A stretch of 64,000 bases of DNA from contig JAHBVK010000001.1 of the NCBI GenBank assembly GCA_019637555.1, positions 1 to 64,000 on the forward strand, in the 5' to 3' direction. Position 1 is the first letter of the stretch. Every line of letters starts with the position of its first letter. Shown here one piece after another: positions 19,070 to 27,175 of the stretch. The translations under genes were made by a program, and so were the position numbers. The stretch comes from Anaerolineae bacterium. Its GTDB lineage: Bacteria; Chloroflexota; Anaerolineae; Aggregatilineales; UBA2796. The notes beneath the pieces were generated by a model, which searched no databases, was not told where the DNA came from, and worked only from the letters and a program-made list of their open reading frames with translations.

Positions 19070-19660
19070 CTAGTCGGCGTCGATATTGCCCTGTCTGCCG
19101 TTGTAAACTAACGAGCCGCTGGAAGCAAAGTCACGATAGACCTCTAACGCTTGCTGGGTCATCACGTTATTAATCAGCTCGATGCCACGCTTTGCCAACT
19201 CATGCTCCCAATCGGGATGGATAGGACCTTCATCAAAGCCTGTGATCCGTTCTAATTCGGGACCGCTGCCAGCAATGGCGAGAGAACGAATCCCCGACCA
19301 AAGCGTCGCGCCGAAGCACATGACACAAGGACGCCAGTTGACCACCAACTGATATTCTGGCATTCCCACGCCGCCAAGATCATAGGTTCCTAGTATCTGC
19401 TGCGCTACTGAGAGCGTCATCACCTCGGCGTGCGCAGAGGAGCAATTGGAAGGTACAACACGATTAACCCCGATAACAATCGGCTTGCCTGTCTCGCGCT
19501 CAAACACACCAGCGGCAAATGGTCCGCCTGTGCCCTTCTCAAAGTTCAAACGGGAGAAACGAATTACTGCCGCCATTCGTTCGTCTAGCGACGGCATGAA
19601 AGCAGGTAGTTTTTTGTTTTCCTCTACAGCCCAATCTGGAAGTGAAAGTGTGAATTGCAT
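19070..19660 (-). CDS. Nucleoside/guanine deaminase of the cytidine deaminase fold
   Basis: Zinc-dependent deaminase signature: SSAHAEVMTL (HAE, ligand plus proton shuttle) and WRPCVMCFGATLWSGI (PCxxC, the two Cys ligands). The spacing and the long N-terminal part resemble guanine deaminases and tRNA-adenosine-deaminase-like hydrolases. Substrate is left open. The ATG lies 2 nt after the stop of the upstream gene, with GGAGATGACGAG inside that gene's end, so the two are translationally coupled. It precedes the glucosidase gene. Confidence 0.85.
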   Translation of the reverse strand: MQFTLSLPDWAVEENKKLPAFMPSLDERMAAVIRFSRLNFEKGTGGPFAAGVFERETGKPIVIGVNRVVPSNCSSAHAEVMTLSVAQQILGTYDLGGVGMPEYQLVVNWRPCVMCFGATLWSGIRSLAIAGSGPELERITGFDEGPIHPDWEHELAKRGIELINNVMTQQALEVYRDFASSGSLVYNGRQGNIDAD

Positions 19661-19662
19661 AG

Positions 19663-20151
19663 TTATATCTCGTCATCTCCATCGAATTGATTTTCAAAAC
19701 CGGGTAGATTGCGGAAACCCAGATCGCTGTTGTCTATATCCTTGTTACGGTTATCGATAACCCGCGATCTGACAACCTCTCCAGCTTCAATTTTCATGTG
19801 CAGTTCTTGTTCATACACTGATCCAAATCCCATATGGACGTAGTGCAGCATTTCCCCACGTGGAACGCGGATCACACCTGTGAACCAAGTTGCCGGGATC
19901 GGTTCGTCACCGATTACTTTATAAATGCCCACTAGCTTTACCAGATAGAATTGCCAGTCTCTGATCTCCCATGTTCCCACATAGCGACGCCAGCACGCCG
20001 TTGAAAAGATGAACGGGTGATGCGGCTCATCTTTAATTTCTTCCGCCGTCAGCCTCTTGATACGCGGATGATCAGTTGGGATGGGCGGACAGAATGCCAT
20101 CGACATTTCTGCCCCCTCGTAGATTAGTATTTCGTGCAACTGCGCAGTCAT
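19663..20151 (-). CDS. Conserved uncharacterised protein, coupled to the deaminase
   Basis: About 162 residues, soluble, with no signal peptide. It has a Trp-rich core, [20 protein letters not shown], that I associate with a widespread uncharacterised bacterial family with a small beta-barrel-like fold. No catalytic motif is visible. ATG at 20151 has GAGGAGG 9 nt upstream; an in-frame TTG at 20169 is part of that ribosome site and is rejected. It is first in a likely operon with the deaminase (2-nt gap) and glucosidase, and divergent from tryptophan dioxygenase. Confidence 0.72.
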   Translation of the reverse strand: MTAQLHEILIYEGAEMSMAFCPPIPTDHPRIKRLTAEEIKDEPHHPFIFSTACWRRYVGTWEIRDWQFYLVKLVGIYKVIGDEPIPATWFTGVIRVPRGEMLHYVHMGFGSVYEQELHMKIEAGEVVRSRVIDNRNKDIDNSDLGFRNLPGFENQFDGDDEI

Positions 20152-20271
20152 CGGTTTTATCCTCCTCAAGTTGCGGAGAACATCAATGATAATGATATTG
20201 TATTCCCGCCCAGTTCACGAGTACCATCTCGATATAGGAATGTAGTGCGCAAGGCATATTGGGGCAAGAGC

Positions 20272-21105
20272 ATGAAGAAATCAACCCACTCAGTAGATAC
20301 AGCGAGGCTCGATTTCAGCGATACGATGAGCTATGGCGACTATTTAGCCCTCACCGAGTTGCTTAAGGCACAGCATCGACTCTCGGATCATCATGATGAA
20401 ATGTTATTCATCATTCAACATCAAACTAATGAACTGTGGATGAAGCTGATGCTGCACGAATTAGGCGCGGCGCGTGAGCAAATCAAAAATGATGATTTGC
20501 CTCCCGCTTTCAAAATGATGGCACGTGTCTCGCGGATCATGGAACAACTCGTCAGCGCATGGACAGTTCTATCCACGTTAACACCGAGCGAATACAGCCA
20601 GTTTCGCCCATATCTAGGTCACGCATCGGGTTTTCAATCTTATCAATACCGCTTGATCGAGTTCATCCTCGGACACAAAAATGAAGTTAAGACACGTCCA
20701 TTCGCACATCAAGAGGGGATTTATCAGCAGGTCACTGCCGAATTGCAGCTACCTTCTCTGTATGATGAAGCGATCCGGCTACTAGCACGGCGTGGTTTTG
20801 CGATTGCTCCCCAACTTCTGGATCGCGATTGGAAGCAGCCATATGCTGCCAATGACAGTGTTGAACAGGCATGGATCACCGTCTATCGTAATCCTGCGGA
20901 CTATTGGGATTTGTATGAGCTAGCTGAGAAACTCCTCGATCTGGAGGATTCCTTCAAACAATGGCAGTTTCGCCATTACACAACGGTGCGGCGGATTATC
21001 GGGAATAAACGCGGTACAGGAGGCACGGCGGGGACTACCTATCTGAAGGATGTGCAGGACATCGAACTTTTTCCTGAGTTGTGGAGTTTGCGCACCGAGC
21101 TATAG
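20272..21105 (+). CDS. kynA: Tryptophan 2,3-dioxygenase
   Basis: This haem enzyme opens the indole ring of L-tryptophan to N-formylkynurenine, the first step of the kynurenine pathway. The distal pocket segment [18 protein letters not shown] (substrate-binding His and Glu) and the proximal [13 protein letters not shown] with haem-ligand His (about residue 235) are intact. They are followed by the flexible [14 protein letters not shown] loop typical of TDO. The 277-residue length matches bacterial TDO when translation starts at ATG 20272; the upstream in-frame extension covers the divergent promoter region. Kynurenine formamidase and kynureninase are not in the window, so it may feed signalling or a dispersed pathway. 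Confidence 0.93.
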   Translation: MKKSTHSVDTARLDFSDTMSYGDYLALTELLKAQHRLSDHHDEMLFIIQHQTNELWMKLMLHELGAAREQIKNDDLPPAFKMMARVSRIMEQLVSAWTVLSTLTPSEYSQFRPYLGHASGFQSYQYRLIEFILGHKNEVKTRPFAHQEGIYQQVTAELQLPSLYDEAIRLLARRGFAIAPQLLDRDWKQPYAANDSVEQAWITVYRNPADYWDLYELAEKLLDLEDSFKQWQFRHYTTVRRIIGNKRGTGGTAGTTYLKDVQDIELFPELWSLRTEL

Positions 21106-21161
21106 GCGCCTCAAGCACTGTGATCCTCGATACTTCGATTCCGTATAAGGAGCAATAGTAG

Positions 21162-21860
21162 GTGAGTGATTCAATCCAAACCCAACGACGAGACGTAGCA
21201 TTCCTGTTCGACCTCGACGGCACACTGGTCGATAGTGTTTATCAGCATGTACTGGCGTGGCGAGAAGCTCTAGAAGATACAGGCATTCAATTATCTGTGT
21301 GGCGGATCCATCGTCGCATTGGCATGAGTGGTGGTTTGTTCCTGAATGCCTTGCTACGAGAGACCGATACTCACGTCAGCTCTGAGGAAATACAGCGTAT
21401 GCAGCAGCGCCATAAAGAGGCGTATGCCAGACTTTCACCGCAGATTCGACCATTACCGGGCGCACGTGAATTATTAGCGTATCTATCGCAAGTTGGCACC
21501 CCATGGGCAATCGCGACTAGTGGACGATTGGAAACGGCTGGACGTGTACTTGAACTTTTGAATGTGCCCGCCAATGTGCCAATTGTGACGCGAGATCAAG
21601 TCCCCTATGCTAAACCCGATCCTGATCTGTTCCTAGCGGCAGCAGAGCGCCTAAATGTATCTATCGGATCAGCGGTAGTTGTAGGGGATAGTGTGTGGGA
21701 TCTATTAGCAGCGCGACGGGCGCATGCGCTCGGAGTAGGACTATTATCGGGAGGTTACGGACAAGATGAGCTAGAGCGCGCGGGTGCGTACCGCGTTTAT
21801 CAAGACCCTGCCGACCTGCTACTGCATCTGGACGAAGTTGGCGTGCGTACAGCGGAATAA
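21162..21860 (+). CDS. HAD phosphatase (phosphoglycolate phosphatase/beta-phosphoglucomutase-like)
   Basis: All four HAD motifs are seen: LFDLDGTLVDS (nucleophile Asp and second Asp), ATSGR (motif II), YAKPDPDLF (motif III Lys) and VVGDSVWDLLAA (motif IV). The helical cap between motifs I and II is of the C1 type. It should remove phosphate from a small sugar phosphate or similar metabolite. GTG at 21162 is chosen because AAGGAG lies about 9 nt upstream. It follows tryptophan dioxygenase by 56 nt. Confidence 0.88.
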   Translation: MSDSIQTQRRDVAFLFDLDGTLVDSVYQHVLAWREALEDTGIQLSVWRIHRRIGMSGGLFLNALLRETDTHVSSEEIQRMQQRHKEAYARLSPQIRPLPGARELLAYLSQVGTPWAIATSGRLETAGRVLELLNVPANVPIVTRDQVPYAKPDPDLFLAAAERLNVSIGSAVVVGDSVWDLLAARRAHALGVGLLSGGYGQDELERAGAYRVYQDPADLLLHLDEVGVRTAE

Positions 21861-21888
21861 ACTATAGGATGATCTATACATTCTATGT

Positions 21889-22722
21889 TTATTCAGGATG
21901 CAGGTAGACGAATTTGAAGCCATCCATGAACTGAATAAACGTGGGCGAGAACCCCAGTCGAGCGTATTGCGGATCGAGTATGCTCAGTTGCTGGTCGGGA
22001 TCGAAAAAGTGGATGATATTGGCATCGGTCTTGGTAAACGACTGTGCCGTCGTATTCTGCGGCAAGACCACTCCAATGGGATTTAGTATTCGCATCTCTA
22101 CGTAAGGTTGACGTAGAGTTTGTAGCATTCTAGTAAAGCCCAGTTGCCGCATGAAACTCCAAATGGCGTGCCATGATTGTTTACGTGGCTGATGAATGTG
22201 TCCTGCACAAATGATATTGTCAGCTTGATCTCTATACGAAAACTTTAATCTGTCGGAAGTCAGTTCTATCTGGCTGTTGGTAAGACGCGCGTTCAGGCTA
22301 AGAAGTTCGCGGTTATACGCGACAACAAGTGGACTATTGTTCCATAGACCATGACACAACATTCTCAAATCAGAATTCGTCAACATCGCAGCTAACAGAC
22401 TCAGTGGCTGTGCACTGATAGGTGGTACCGGCTTCGAGGTAACAAAGATCGAAAACTGTAATTCATGATGTGGACCAAGACTAGCATCTACGAAATTGCA
22501 GATCCAGACACCCATCAATGCCTGTCCTGCTTCGTTGCGCAGCGGCACAATCTGCTCCGGGCGCAGTAGTTCTTCAACTGCCGCGAGGTCGGCAGTTCCT
22601 CCTATAAAAGCGCCGTAGCCAGCGTAAACGTGATATGGTGTTGGTACAGAGCCAGTAGATAGGGCGACTTCAGCACGGAGTGGGTATTCGCGAAATAGTT
22701 GATGCTGACGTGGATCGGTCAT
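21889..22722 (-). CDS. Uncharacterised protein, possibly acetoacetate-decarboxylase-like fold
   Basis: 277 residues, soluble. The N-terminal half (HVYAGYGAFIGGTADLAAV, VPLRNEAGQALMGVWICNF, ASLGPHHELQFSIFV) loosely recalls the beta-sheet core of the acetoacetate decarboxylase superfamily, but I cannot place an active-site Lys. The C-terminal quarter contains IHFFDPDQQLSILDPQYARLGF and is unfamiliar. It overlaps nothing and lies 8 nt downstream of the next minus-strand gene, so the two are probably co-transcribed. Confidence 0.5.
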   Translation of the reverse strand: MTDPRQHQLFREYPLRAEVALSTGSVPTPYHVYAGYGAFIGGTADLAAVEELLRPEQIVPLRNEAGQALMGVWICNFVDASLGPHHELQFSIFVTSKPVPPISAQPLSLLAAMLTNSDLRMLCHGLWNNSPLVVAYNRELLSLNARLTNSQIELTSDRLKFSYRDQADNIICAGHIHQPRKQSWHAIWSFMRQLGFTRMLQTLRQPYVEMRILNPIGVVLPQNTTAQSFTKTDANIIHFFDPDQQLSILDPQYARLGFSPTFIQFMDGFKFVYLHPE

Positions 22723-22730
22723 CTAGAATC

Positions 22731-23336
22731 CTACTGTAAGACAATACCTTTGGTGGGATCGGCAACAGAACGTCCGAGATTTATCGAACGCAATAACTCA
22801 TCCCATACTGGCTGTAATTTCTTAGCGTCATCTACCCAAAAATCAAAACTAATGAGCACGGCAACATTAAAGCCACGCATCATTGCCACGCGGCTGTATG
22901 CTTCTCGATTTTGAGGTAGATCGAGAAAACGACTCTGTGTCCAAACAAGCTCCATGCTGTCACGGTTCGCTTCGCTAATCTTGCCACGTTCTAGCATCTT
23001 AATGGTACTCTGGCTACCGCCTTGCAGGGAGTCCGTCAATAGTTTGGTTAATGGTAGACCACTCCAGTCTACGCCCGGCGGCAAGTGCCAGAACGAAACA
23101 CTGATGCGTGCATTGTCGTTAGGTGGTTCGCCATCGTGAATTTCGACAGGCTCAAGTTTCGCTAAGATCCAGTCTTGCGGAATGTTAAAGCTGACTGTCC
23201 CACGATCCAATACCATGATCTTGTAACCGGCTGGCGCTTTCCACGCATGATTAGCTGTCAGTTGACGGCTGGTACTTCTAATGGTTGGCTTCGCCAAATT
23301 CGGCTTCGATTTGTTTTTCAATTTCGTCACCGCCAA
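22731..23336 (-). CDS. Uncharacterised soluble protein (PsbP/DUF1795-like appearance)
   Basis: About 200 residues with a basic, low-complexity first 30 residues, then a domain beginning KIMVLDRGTVSFNIPQDW and ending VWDELLRSINLG. That layout is typical of small alpha/beta proteins such as the PsbP/DUF1795 group. No membrane helix or catalytic motif is seen. The start is uncertain: the frame opens with TTG at 23336 (or GTG at 23330) without a good ribosome site. An excellent ribosome site and ATG lie just upstream in another frame (see the small ORF at 23278-23376). A sequencing frameshift or a short coupled leader ORF are both possible. Confidence 0.55.
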   Translation of the reverse strand: MAVTKLKNKSKPNLAKPTIRSTSRQLTANHAWKAPAGYKIMVLDRGTVSFNIPQDWILAKLEPVEIHDGEPPNDNARISVSFWHLPPGVDWSGLPLTKLLTDSLQGGSQSTIKMLERGKISEANRDSMELVWTQSRFLDLPQNREAYSRVAMMRGFNVAVLISFDFWVDDAKKLQPVWDELLRSINLGRSVADPTKGIVLQ

Positions 23337-23376
23337 TCAACTGAAGTTGGCAGGTCAATAGGCGAAATTGTAACAT
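23278..23376 (-). CDS. Possible 32-residue leader ORF overlapping the next gene
   Basis: ATG at 23376 is preceded by AAAGGGG at ideal spacing and opens a 32-codon frame, beginning MLQFRLLTCQLQL, that ends in TAG at 23278. It overlaps the first 20 codons of the 22731-23336 gene in a different frame. It may be a coupled leader peptide, or the true start of that gene disrupted by a one-base indel. Confidence 0.35.
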   Translation of the reverse strand: MLQFRLLTCQLQLIGGDEIEKQIEAEFGEANH

Positions 23377-23467
23377 GCCCCTTTCGCCAGCAAAGTGCAT
23401 AAAGGCAGTTGGGCGGAATAACCGGTGGGTATAAACTCTCGCCAATACCTAGCGATCTGAGGCGCAT

Positions 23468-24448
23468 ATGGCAGTACTCAACGACAAGATTCTAGTGAAT
23501 GATTGGCATGTGGTTGGTCATGTCTCGGCACTGGATGCAACAGAGATCATGAGTGTCCGTGTATTAGGCATTGATGTAGTGGTGTGGCGAACAGGCGACG
23601 GTTGTGTGTTGGCTTGGAAAGATTTGTGTATCCATCGCGGTGTGCGGCTCTCGCTAGGCGAGATACAAAATGAAAATAGTTTGATGTGTCCGTATCATGG
23701 CTGGACCTATAACGCAGAGGGACGCTGCATCAGTATTCCTGCACACCCTGACCAGCAACCGCCGGAGAAAGCACGAGTTGAAGCCTATCATGCCAAAGTT
23801 GAACGCGATCTGATCTGGGTGTGCTTAGGCACGCCTCCCGATTACACAGCTCCGTTTCCTGAATGGGATGATCAGACTTACCGTCGTATTTTATGCGGAC
23901 CTTATGTGTTTAAGGCACACGGACCTCGCATTGTGGAGAATTTCCTTGATGTGGGTCACTTTCCCTTTGTACATGAAAACACGTTAGGGACACGAGAGCG
24001 TCCTGAAATCGCGCCGTACGAAGTGGTGACGGATGCAGAAGGTGTTACTGCCAGCCAGATTCGTATCTTTCAGCCGAATCCCGATGGTACTGGGATTGGC
24101 AAAGAAGTCGAATACACCTATCGCGTATTTCGCCCTTTGACGGCATATTTCCGCAAAGAAGCGACAACGCAGGGCTTCGCCATTATGCTAATGGTGACAC
24201 CCGTAGAGGAGACGATATCTCATGCCTGGATGTGGATGCTAATGAACCACAGTTATGATGTGCCCGAACAGGAATTGCGTGCCTTTCAAGATCATGTTGC
24301 AGGAGAAGATATTCCTATTGTGGAAAGTCAACGCCCTGAACTACTGCCGCTTGATCTACAAGCGGAGTTACATCTGCGCAGCGACAAAACCGCTATCGCT
24401 TATCGCAAGTGGCTGCGTGAACTTGGACTGACTTTCGGCACTGCATAA
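23468..24448 (+). CDS. Rieske [2Fe-2S] non-haem iron oxygenase, alpha subunit
   Basis: Single-component-type Rieske oxygenase of about 326 residues, similar in layout to vanillate O-demethylase or pheophorbide a oxygenase-like proteins. The Rieske ligands are in CIHRG and CPYHGWTY, that is C-x-H-x17-C-x2-H (about residues 53-76). The mononuclear iron site is in NFLDVGHFPFVH, giving two His. A reductase partner is not encoded nearby. ATG at 23468 has TGAGG 6 nt upstream. The substrate is unknown; aromatic acids, sterol-like compounds and tetrapyrroles are all within the family's range. Confidence 0.9.
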   Translation: MAVLNDKILVNDWHVVGHVSALDATEIMSVRVLGIDVVVWRTGDGCVLAWKDLCIHRGVRLSLGEIQNENSLMCPYHGWTYNAEGRCISIPAHPDQQPPEKARVEAYHAKVERDLIWVCLGTPPDYTAPFPEWDDQTYRRILCGPYVFKAHGPRIVENFLDVGHFPFVHENTLGTRERPEIAPYEVVTDAEGVTASQIRIFQPNPDGTGIGKEVEYTYRVFRPLTAYFRKEATTQGFAIMLMVTPVEETISHAWMWMLMNHSYDVPEQELRAFQDHVAGEDIPIVESQRPELLPLDLQAELHLRSDKTAIAYRKWLRELGLTFGTA

Positions 24449-24460
24449 GTGCAGAAACAG

Positions 24461-24484
24461 AGGAGCGCACCGTAGTGCGCTCCT
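24461..24484. terminator. Hairpin between convergent genes
   Basis: Perfect 10-bp stem AGGAGCGCAC/GTGCGCTCCT with a CGTA loop. Only a weak T-rich tail follows, so it may be a bidirectional or processing stem rather than a classic terminator. Confidence 0.65.
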
Positions 24485-24518
24485 GATTCATGCTTTCTAT
24501 TACAAGGATGTTAGCCGT

Positions 24519-25574
24519 TTACGGTTTGGCAAAGAACCAGACATCACCCACTTTGTCACCCTTGGCGTCACCGGGAACTTTATCTTCCGCGTAGACGTAT
24601 AGCGGTGCGCCATTATAAGTCACTTGCAGTTTTCCATCTTCGCGTTCGATGGTCGCTAGTGTGCCAGTGACGCCCTCGGGGGCAACCAAGCGATCACCCT
24701 TCAAGACGGTAAATGGGGGCCAAGCCTTGGCACAGTCTCCAGAGCAGTTGCTTACGCCGTCGGCATCCTTGCTGAAAGTGTAGAGTGTCATACCGTCGTA
24801 GCTAATCAGGTGATCATCCTTGACACCTATCACATCAGCAACAACCGTGAACCACTTTTCACCAACGTTCTGCCCAGTGGCATCGCCAATAGCCGCATCG
24901 CCTTGCCAGTAGTACAGGGGCCAACCATTGTAAGTTACCTGTAACGCACCATCTTTGCGCTCAGCAAAGTCAAACTTGCCAAGTAGATTCACCCCCGGCA
25001 CGAAGGCATCAGCGCTTTCAACCGTTAGTGGTGGCCAGTTTTCCGCACACTGATCGTAGCAGTTGCTGACTCCCGGCTGATCATTTGTGAACGTGTAAAG
25101 GGTCATACCCGTGGGACCAACCAAGATATTGCCGAGTTCAGGCACACGTTGAGGATACACGGTTGCGGGTGGCACAATCCACCAAATGCGACCAACACGA
25201 TTACCAGTAGTGTCACCAGCTTGAGCGTCTCTTGCCCAGTAGTACAGCGGAATCCCGTTATAAGTCACCTGCAACGCGCCGTCTTTGCGGGTAGTGGTAG
25301 CAAAAGTACCGGGAATGCCATCTGCAACAGTAATTTTGTCAGCGCTTTCAACTGTCAATGGGGGCCATGCTTCCGCACAGGCATCGTAGCAAACACTCTC
25401 ATTGATCGGATCAGGCGGAAAGCTATAAAGCGTTAGACCATTCTCGCCAACGAGGTACTTACCTAACGTGTCTGAAGTAGCCACACTGATCAACGTTGTT
25501 GAATCTTGCGCCATTACAGGGCTAACCAGAGAAAACACAAAGAGGAGTAGAATGAGCATTTTTAACTTAGACAT
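24519..25574 (-). CDS. Secreted protein with three Yx(FWY)xxD-type lipoprotein repeats (PF03640-like)
   Basis: A Sec signal peptide (residues 1-22, cleavage after VMA) is followed by three repeats of about 105 residues. Each has LVGxxGLTLYSF or a variant, a C-x3-C pair (VCYDACAEAWPPL, NCYDQCAENWPPL, NCSGDCAKAWPPF) and LQVTYNGxPLYYW. This is the secreted repeat family of unknown function (COG4315). There is no lipobox Cys here, so it is released or held by other means. It is divergent from an ECF sigma/anti-sigma pair that may control it. Its leader can form two mutually exclusive stems near the ribosome site (25593-25629). Confidence 0.88.
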   Translation of the reverse strand: MSKLKMLILLLFVFSLVSPVMAQDSTTLISVATSDTLGKYLVGENGLTLYSFPPDPINESVCYDACAEAWPPLTVESADKITVADGIPGTFATTTRKDGALQVTYNGIPLYYWARDAQAGDTTGNRVGRIWWIVPPATVYPQRVPELGNILVGPTGMTLYTFTNDQPGVSNCYDQCAENWPPLTVESADAFVPGVNLLGKFDFAERKDGALQVTYNGWPLYYWQGDAAIGDATGQNVGEKWFTVVADVIGVKDDHLISYDGMTLYTFSKDADGVSNCSGDCAKAWPPFTVLKGDRLVAPEGVTGTLATIEREDGKLQVTYNGAPLYVYAEDKVPGDAKGDKVGDVWFFAKP

Positions 25575-25592
25575 ACAGTCTTTCGAGCCTCC

Positions 25593-25629
25593 CTTAGAAT
25601 TGCATCACAGAAGGTGAGCACCTTCTAAG
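25593..25629 (-). promoter_or_regulatory. Leader with two competing stems next to the ribosome site
   Basis: On the minus strand CTTAGAA can pair with TTCTAAG, which overlaps the AAGGGAGG ribosome site. The alternative is AGAAGGTG/CACCTTCT, a perfect 8-bp stem with a 2-nt loop. Both use the same AGAA bases and so exclude each other. A translational switch or thermometer is possible; this is inference. Confidence 0.4.
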
Positions 25630-25740
25630 ACGTAAATCGTTGTGCAGAGAAGCTATGGATTGTCGCTTATCAATTACTCATCCAACGCTTTACAGGCTGC
25701 ACTTGAGTTGCTAGACTGATGCGCGGAGCGAGTTGATCAC

Positions 25741-26310
25741 ATGCCTTCGCAACTTGACGATAAAGAACTAATGAGACGTATCGCCGCCCAAGACCAGCAG
25801 GCGTTACGTTTAATCTATCAGCAGTTTGGAAAAGCAATCTACAGCCTCGCCTATCATGTTTTGCAGAGTCAAACATTGGCGGAGGAAGTAACGCAAGATA
25901 CCTTTCTTAAGGTCTGGCAGCAGAAAAATCAATGGGACCCAAACAAAGGAAATCTGAAGAACTGGTTGCTGGCAATCACGCATTACACTGCAATTGATCG
26001 TTTGCGGCAGGAGCGACGGCAACCCAATCTCCATCCTGATTCCATTGAAGACATTGAAGATATTATGCTCAATAGCGCTATCGGGAGTCAGAGTGGTTGG
26101 CAAGAACATATTGATCTGCGGACGTTATTGGCGCAGCTTCCGAAAGAGCAAGTCTCGCTCATTGAACTAGCATTTTTCCGCGGGATGAGCCACAGCGAAA
26201 TTGCGAACGAAACTGAGATTCCATTGGGTACTGTCAAGACGAGGCTACGTAGCGGGCTTCAACGTCTGCGCGAGCTGTGGCAAGAGTCAGTCAAAGAACA
26301 ATCTAAGTAA
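25741..26310 (+). CDS. ECF RNA polymerase sigma factor
   Basis: 189 residues with the two ECF regions. Sigma-2 is at about residues 22-90 (LIYQQFGKAIYSLAYHVL, AEEVTQDTFLKVWQ, NLKNWLLAITHYTAIDRLRQ). Sigma-4 is at about 125-180 (LAQLPKEQVSLIELAFFRGMSHSEIA, with the GTVKTRLRSGLQRLRE recognition helix). The linker is acidic. It is followed 49 nt downstream by an RskA-type anti-sigma gene and sits divergently from the secreted repeat protein. This points to an envelope-stress or redox-responsive regulon including that protein. Confidence 0.93.
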   Translation: MPSQLDDKELMRRIAAQDQQALRLIYQQFGKAIYSLAYHVLQSQTLAEEVTQDTFLKVWQQKNQWDPNKGNLKNWLLAITHYTAIDRLRQERRQPNLHPDSIEDIEDIMLNSAIGSQSGWQEHIDLRTLLAQLPKEQVSLIELAFFRGMSHSEIANETEIPLGTVKTRLRSGLQRLRELWQESVKEQSK

Positions 26311-26323
26311 GCTTCGTTGGACG

Positions 26324-26329
26324 TATAAT
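26324..26329 (+). promoter_or_regulatory. -10-like TATAAT before the anti-sigma gene
   Basis: TATAAT sits between the sigma and anti-sigma genes, 30 nt before the anti-sigma ATG. No convincing -35 box lies 17 bp upstream. It could give the anti-sigma gene a second, separate promoter. Confidence 0.35.
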
Positions 26330-26359
26330 GATCAAGAAGATGAGTCGTAGAATTTCCGC

Positions 26360-27166
26360 ATGAACGCTAACCGTTACACAGATGCATTACCCGACTGCTC
26401 ATCCATCCAGGAGTTAATTCCTGATTATGCCTTTGGATTAACTGATCAGGCAACGACGCAAGTTGTCGAAGCGGGTCTTGTTGACTGCCCCGATGCGGTC
26501 GAACAATTGACGGAATTTAGACGATTGCAGATGGACATGCGTGCTGGTGTTCCACAGATCGATCCATCAGCGCACCTAGCGGAAAAGCTGCTGAAAATGA
26601 CTGAGGGTGCATCTACAGTTTCTGTGAACACTCTCGCATCTACTTCTCACAAGCGACCAGTTCATCCTGCATGGTTCGCCGCCGCTGCAGCGATCCTAGT
26701 TCTACTCCTTACTAACATCTACTGGTTTGGGCGTGTTGATAGCCTTACCAACAATCAGATTGCAGTAGCAGGTACGCCAACTCCTGACATTGGTGCGCCA
26801 CAAACTACTGCCTTTGTTTTTTCGGGCAATGACAATCTGCGTTGGGTGCGGCTGCCTTCGTCTACGGAAGGTGGCAATGCTTCCGCAGTGTTAATGTGGA
26901 ATGCGGAAAGCAGGATTGGTTTGCTTTATGCGCAGGGTTTCCCACAGCTTCAAGAACACAAGATTTACGTGTTGTGGCTCACCAGAGAAGGTGAGCGTCG
27001 CAATGTTGGCACTTTCTATGTTGATGATAAAGGCAAGGGCGTGCTGCTATTCAACATTGATGAGTACATCGATAATTACACATGGGCATGGATCACAGTC
27101 GAGTCTGCATATGGCAGTGAAACGCCGAGTGAAGATGTTGTTGTCAAAGGTGATTTGACAGCGTAA
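26360..27166 (+). CDS. RskA-type anti-sigma factor, membrane-anchored
   Basis: 268 residues. The N-terminal cytoplasmic part (about 1-95) resembles anti-sigma domains but lacks a clear HxxxCxxC zinc motif. One membrane helix is at about 110-128 (PAWFAAAAAILVLLLTNIYW). The C-terminal extracytoplasmic RskA domain (about 155-268) has VLMWNAES, QGFPQLQEHKIYVLWL and WITVESAYGSETPS. Such proteins hold their ECF sigma until regulated proteolysis. It partners the sigma factor encoded 49 nt upstream. Its last codon lies close to a convergent peptidase gene. Confidence 0.88.
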   Translation: MNANRYTDALPDCSSIQELIPDYAFGLTDQATTQVVEAGLVDCPDAVEQLTEFRRLQMDMRAGVPQIDPSAHLAEKLLKMTEGASTVSVNTLASTSHKRPVHPAWFAAAAAILVLLLTNIYWFGRVDSLTNNQIAVAGTPTPDIGAPQTTAFVFSGNDNLRWVRLPSSTEGGNASAVLMWNAESRIGLLYAQGFPQLQEHKIYVLWLTREGERRNVGTFYVDDKGKGVLLFNIDEYIDNYTWAWITVESAYGSETPSEDVVVKGDLTA

Positions 27167-27175
27167 CATCGAATT

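Noticed and set aside
20134..20271. In-frame N-terminal extension of tryptophan 2,3-dioxygenase
   Set aside because: It overlaps the divergent gene's start and promoter region, and the family begins near the ATG at 20272.
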